A stretch of 39,925 nt of DNA from a virus. The DNA is taken from IMG/VR virus record IMGVR_UViG_3300034071_001390, positions 1-39,925 of that record; one strand, written 5' to 3'. Below, in pieces: positions 36,844 through 39,925 of this stretch. The position numbers were made by a program, and so were the translations under genes. The notes below the pieces were generated by a model. That model made no database searches, was not told the origin of the DNA, and saw only the letters and a list, made by a program, of their open reading frames with translations. Each line of letters starts with the position of its first letter. The first letter of the stretch is position 1.

Positions 36844-37820
36844 CCGACCAACTCGAAAGGCTAGAGGACAGCCTAACGAAAAGTTTGGCCGGTTTCCTTG
36901 CCGGACTCCGTTCTACTAAGAAACCCACAACAGGAACCGACCTTATGACCACCACCGAAACAGTCGCCGCAATCCCCGAGGGCTATACGCCGTGGAACGG
37001 GGGTGATTGCCCGAAGGATGCTCAGGGAAAGCCGGTGAGCGTGATATTCCGCAAAGGCAGGAGAGGCGAGGCTCCCAATGGGCTCCACAATGACTGCTGG
37101 GAGCATTACGGCGAGGGGACCGACATCATCGCCTACCGCATCGAAGCCGCAGTGTCGCAGGCCGAGCCGGTGGCGTGGCGTTGCTTCCATTGCTCCGAAG
37201 AGTTCACGGATCGGGAGGCGGCGGCTCTGCACTTCGGAACGCACGAACATCAAGAGCCGGCATGCATGATCGATATCGCCAAGTTTCGCGAGATGGAGGC
37301 CCTGCAACTGCGCTACGTCGATGAGGATGCGGACGTTCACCGCGCGATGCGTCGGATGGAGAGCGGCCACCAGCAAGCATTGCGCCGCGCTGAAGAGGAC
37401 GGCTACGCGAAGGGGCTGATCGATGCAGTGAAGTATCCGCAGGGCGCGCAGCCAGCAGCGGTGCCGGTGGAGAGCCTTGGCCGCGACGACATCCCCGCAT
37501 TCGGCCCGCTACTGAAATGGATCGCGATGAATTGCGACTTGTCGGACGCTGGAAACTTCGATGGTCGCCCAACAGACGAAGCGGTCGCAGATGCGATTGC
37601 GTGGTGCGAGACGCTGGATATGCCGGAGCCCACCGCCCCGCCTGCGCCCGTTGACCCGCTTGACGACATTCTCGCTGCGTTCGATGAGGCTGTCGAAAGG
37701 GAGTTACCTCGCGTCAGCACGGTCGAATACAACAGCCATGAAATCTGCAAACACTTTGCCGGAGAGTTGCGCGCAAGATTGTCCCGCATCGTGTCCGCCC
37801 CATCCCCGACGACCAAATGA
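36840..37820 (+). CDS. Mosaic hypothetical protein with C2H2-like finger, 326 aa
   Basis: Starts at GTG 36840 by GTGA overlap. The N-terminal 35 residues are followed by an internal ATG at 36945 with AGGA upstream, so a shorter product is possible. Then come GYTPWNGGDCPKDAQG (a small W-rich domain), WRCFHCSEEFTDREAAALHF with following HEH (a C2H2-like zinc finger), a central helical region and a C-terminal acidic helix. This resembles Ea22-type mosaic proteins of lambdoid phages, which join short exchangeable domains. Role unknown. Confidence 0.7.
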   Translation: MTDQLERLEDSLTKSLAGFLAGLRSTKKPTTGTDLMTTTETVAAIPEGYTPWNGGDCPKDAQGKPVSVIFRKGRRGEAPNGLHNDCWEHYGEGTDIIAYRIEAAVSQAEPVAWRCFHCSEEFTDREAAALHFGTHEHQEPACMIDIAKFREMEALQLRYVDEDADVHRAMRRMESGHQQALRRAEEDGYAKGLIDAVKYPQGAQPAAVPVESLGRDDIPAFGPLLKWIAMNCDLSDAGNFDGRPTDEAVADAIAWCETLDMPEPTAPPAPVDPLDDILAAFDEAVERELPRVSTVEYNSHEICKHFAGELRARLSRIVSAPSPTTK

Positions 37821-38341
37821 CCAAACCCAAGAACCGTCCCGAACTCACAGCCGAGCGGCTACGTGAACTGCTTTCCTATGATCCCGATACCGGCCTGTTC
37901 CGCTGGAGGATATCCAGAAGGGGCTCCCCTGCGGGCGAAATTGCCGGGTGCGGCAACGGCGACGGTTATCTGCGGATCAAGATAGACCACAGTCTATGTC
38001 TGGCCCACCGGCTGGCGTGGCTGTACGTCCACGGCAAGTGGCCTGTCGAACAACTAGACCACATAAGCGGCGTGCGTGCCGACAACCGAATCGCCAACCT
38101 GCGCGAAGCGACGAACGCACAGAACCACCAGAACCGAGCGATTAGCCAAAGAAACACTTCAGGTCACATCGGGATTTGTTGGGCTAAGCGCGAAAAGAAA
38201 TGGCGTGCTCGCGTTACGGTAAATAGTCTTGTCGTGCCGCTCGGATATTTCGCCGCCCTCGAAGACGCCATTTCTGCGCGCGCCAAGGCAAAAGCTGAAC
38301 TTCACCAATTCCAACCATTTGATCGGGAGCCCGCGCTATGA
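37817..38341 (+). CDS. Second AP2-HNH homing endonuclease
   Basis: Starts by ATGA overlap inside the operon. The HNH core reads LAHRLAW (62-68), DHISG (81-85) and NLREATNAQNHQN (94-106); the C-terminal half is an AP2-like DNA-binding region. It is paralogous to the enzyme at 25522-26031. Unlike that copy it is fully integrated into the overlap chain, with no separate leader, which suggests older residence or precise insertion. Confidence 0.9.
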   Translation: MTKPKNRPELTAERLRELLSYDPDTGLFRWRISRRGSPAGEIAGCGNGDGYLRIKIDHSLCLAHRLAWLYVHGKWPVEQLDHISGVRADNRIANLREATNAQNHQNRAISQRNTSGHIGICWAKREKKWRARVTVNSLVVPLGYFAALEDAISARAKAKAELHQFQPFDREPAL

Positions 38342-39801
38342 ACCCCATGCAGAATGAACCCGCGGCGCCGCGCGATTGCGTGGAACTGCTGCAATCCTTG
38401 CGATCAGCGCTAGAAGGTGCCGTCAAGCTAATCGAGGACTTAGGCGGAAACGCCAAGCTGCAAATTCGCCAGATTGATGCGATTGACGACGAGCTAACCC
38501 GCCTCGCGTCGAGATCCCAGCCGGCAGGCACTGGCGTCGGCGTTGACGTGACACAAGACGGCGTGACGGTTGCAGTGCGGACCGGTGGCACACTTATTCA
38601 TTGCCAGACCTATCCGTTGCCCCAGCCCGCAGCTGGCGATGTGGCGCTGCCGGAATGCGACATGCCGGTCTATGACTTGCACGGCACGCCCGTACTTGCA
38701 CACTCAACCGACCAACTCCGCGCCTACGGCGACGCCCGCGCCCGCGCAGCCGCAGCTGCATCGCAGAGCGCAGTTTGGTTTATCGACGCCAATGGGCAGC
38801 GCTGGCAAGTCAGCGGGCCGGAGACAGACGAGTTCCGAGCAATAGTTCGGGAGCTGTCTGCCGTTGCGCGCAATGGGGGCGAGGCTGAGACTCTCGCAGA
38901 CGCTTCGTGCTGGCAACATAGACCAGGCGCGTTGTGCCCGTGGCCTGAATCATGCAAGTCGAATGGATGCAGCGCGGTCGAACGTGAGTTATTTCCGGAC
39001 GCGCAGCCCGAGCCCGTCGAGGACTCCGCACTGCAAACCATCATCGCGACTCTGCAGGCTGACTTAAAGTGGAACGAGGAATGCCACCGACGCGACGGGG
39101 AAGAGGTCAACGACGATATGCACGTGAGGCCTCGCGAATTCATGACGCGGCGGACGCTGAATGCCTGGATTGACGTGTTGAAGGGCGTGGGCAAGACCGC
39201 CGGGGGCGGAGGAGTGGATGAGCCGGTCGCGGACGACTTCCGCAGCAGGGAACACCTGTTCCCGTTCGGCCTGAAACTTGGAGCAGCCGCGAAGTTCCTG
39301 ACTGTTCACAGCCCCAAAGGCGAGCGCCCCGGGTGGGGCTGGGAAGCGGAATACTCGCAAGGCAAGGGATACGGCTACTGCAGCCGTGCCGAAGCCGCGC
39401 TGGCCGCGGTTCGTGAGGCGTTCCGCGTCTATCACAATCCGATAGCGGAACTGATAGACCAAGTGCATGACCTTGAGCAGGAAATCAAGCACCGGGACGC
39501 CGCGCCCGCCGGCAGCGGGGAGGCGGTGGCCGCTGCATTTTGGGTGCAAGTGTCCCGGCAGCATGAGGACGATGCGCTGATAATTTGGGAGAACGGCGCG
39601 CAAGAAGTCATTACGCGGGCCGCACAATTTGACGCAGACATGCACACAATCCCCGAAAAAGTAACCACGTCCCCGGAACGTGTACAGATTCCGGCCGAAA
39701 GTACGCACGTCCGCTGCCCGCGCTGCTCCGCACTGATGCCTCTTGGCCTGTCGTGCAAGGGCAACCCGCCAGATGATCCGTGTCCACTGAGAAAAGCATG
39801 A
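38338..39801 (+). CDS. Large mosaic hypothetical protein, 487 aa
   Basis: Ea22-like composition: an N-terminal coiled coil (LEGAVKLIEDLGGNAKLQIR), a YDLHGTPVLAHSTDQLRAYG linker seen in many phage early proteins, a short Cys/Trp segment (CWQHRPGALCPWPESCKSNG), a middle region with a helical DLKWNEECHRRDGEEVND motif, and a C-terminal zinc-type CPRCSALMPLGLSCKGN. Likely assembled from exchangeable modules. It ends by ATGA overlap with the gene that crosses the circle junction. No function can be assigned. Confidence 0.7.
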   Translation: MNPMQNEPAAPRDCVELLQSLRSALEGAVKLIEDLGGNAKLQIRQIDAIDDELTRLASRSQPAGTGVGVDVTQDGVTVAVRTGGTLIHCQTYPLPQPAAGDVALPECDMPVYDLHGTPVLAHSTDQLRAYGDARARAAAAASQSAVWFIDANGQRWQVSGPETDEFRAIVRELSAVARNGGEAETLADASCWQHRPGALCPWPESCKSNGCSAVERELFPDAQPEPVEDSALQTIIATLQADLKWNEECHRRDGEEVNDDMHVRPREFMTRRTLNAWIDVLKGVGKTAGGGGVDEPVADDFRSREHLFPFGLKLGAAAKFLTVHSPKGERPGWGWEAEYSQGKGYGYCSRAEAALAAVREAFRVYHNPIAELIDQVHDLEQEIKHRDAAPAGSGEAVAAAFWVQVSRQHEDDALIIWENGAQEVITRAAQFDADMHTIPEKVTTSPERVQIPAESTHVRCPRCSALMPLGLSCKGNPPDDPCPLRKA

Positions 39802-39925
39802 AAACTGAAACCGTAAAGCTACCAAGGCCAGATTACGCGGCGCCCACGATCTATGAGTACACGGCAGACCAGATGCGCGAGTACGCAGCGCAGGTAGCGG
39901 CGGCCGAGAATTACGGCCTGCTGAG
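39768..39925. repeat. Terminal overlap of the circular genome, right copy
   Basis: Second copy of bases 1-158 with T at 39895 in place of C at 128. It contains the first 128 bases of the small gene that starts at 31 (ATG here at 39798). Confidence 0.9.
39798..39925 (+). CDS. Partial copy of the first gene (truncated by window end)
   Basis: Same reading frame as 31-297; the C-to-T change converts an Ala codon (GCA) to Val (GTA) at residue 33. It is cut by the end of the window and is not a separate gene. Confidence 0.9.
   Translation, partial: MKTETVKLPRPDYAAPTIYEYTADQMREYAAQVAAAENYGLL

Noticed and set aside
1-39925. CRISPR array, insertion sequence or transposase
   Set aside because: No regularly spaced direct repeats with unique spacers and no transposase-like protein; the only dense array is the hexamer tract, which has no spacers.

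Overview
The window is one complete, circularly closed genome of a tailed phage: bases 1-158 recur at 39768-39925 with a single mismatch, so the unit genome is about 39.77 kb. Virion genes follow the order of phage P22 (terminase, portal, scaffold, coat, gp4, gp10, three ejection proteins, tail fibre/spike), so this is a short-tailed (podovirus) phage with a P22-type head and tail hub. GC-rich DNA, frequent ATGA/GTGA start-stop overlaps, a zinc M15 endolysin and a lipoprotein in the lysis cassette point to a Gram-negative, probably beta- or gammaproteobacterial, host (inference). I see no integrase, CI-type repressor, reverse transcriptase or transposase.

Layout. (a) 29000-29090: divergent control region with two palindromic operators, each over the -35 of a divergent promoter, and a 56-residue Cro/YdaS-like gene that may be leaderless. 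(b) Leftward early operon, 28937 down to 23316: many very small proteins, an AP2-HNH endonuclease, a Rad52-family annealing protein and SSB. (c) Rightward early operon, 29088 to 39801 and through the circle junction to 644: small proteins, a C5-cytosine methyltransferase locus with two overlapping long frames, a helicase, a TOPRIM primase, NinB, RusA, a second AP2-HNH endonuclease and a Ref-like nuclease. (d) 620-1449: a second divergent switch with another Cro-like gene and the same operator half-sites. (e) 1450-3196: 1.7 kb without convincing protein genes, holding a dense array of long complementary stems, tRNA-like elements, tRNA-Pro(UGG), tRNA-Gln(UUG) and strong terminators. (f) 3197-23313: rightward late operon with lysis genes, packaging, head, tail hub, ejection proteins and tail fibre. 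A small membrane protein may be encoded antisense at the ejection/tail junction.

How it works together: the two Cro-like proteins probably share operators and control both early arms. The left arm supplies annealing recombination (Rad52 + SSB). The right arm supplies replication, resolution (RusA, NinB, Ref) and DNA methylation. The late arm is read through or started after the RNA-rich region and makes the particle and the lysis proteins.

The most unusual material is RNA: the structured 1450-2376 region with divergent tRNA-like elements; an approximately 50-nt hairpin element found before two unrelated genes (26036-26105 on the minus strand, 32119-32168 on the plus strand), one copy of which buries a ribosome-binding site; a tRNA acceptor/T-arm minihelix at 26297-26334; and a 26-unit hexamer array (26525-26680) whose G-rich strand should form G-quadruplexes. 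These structures were paired by eye; no folding program or database search was run.
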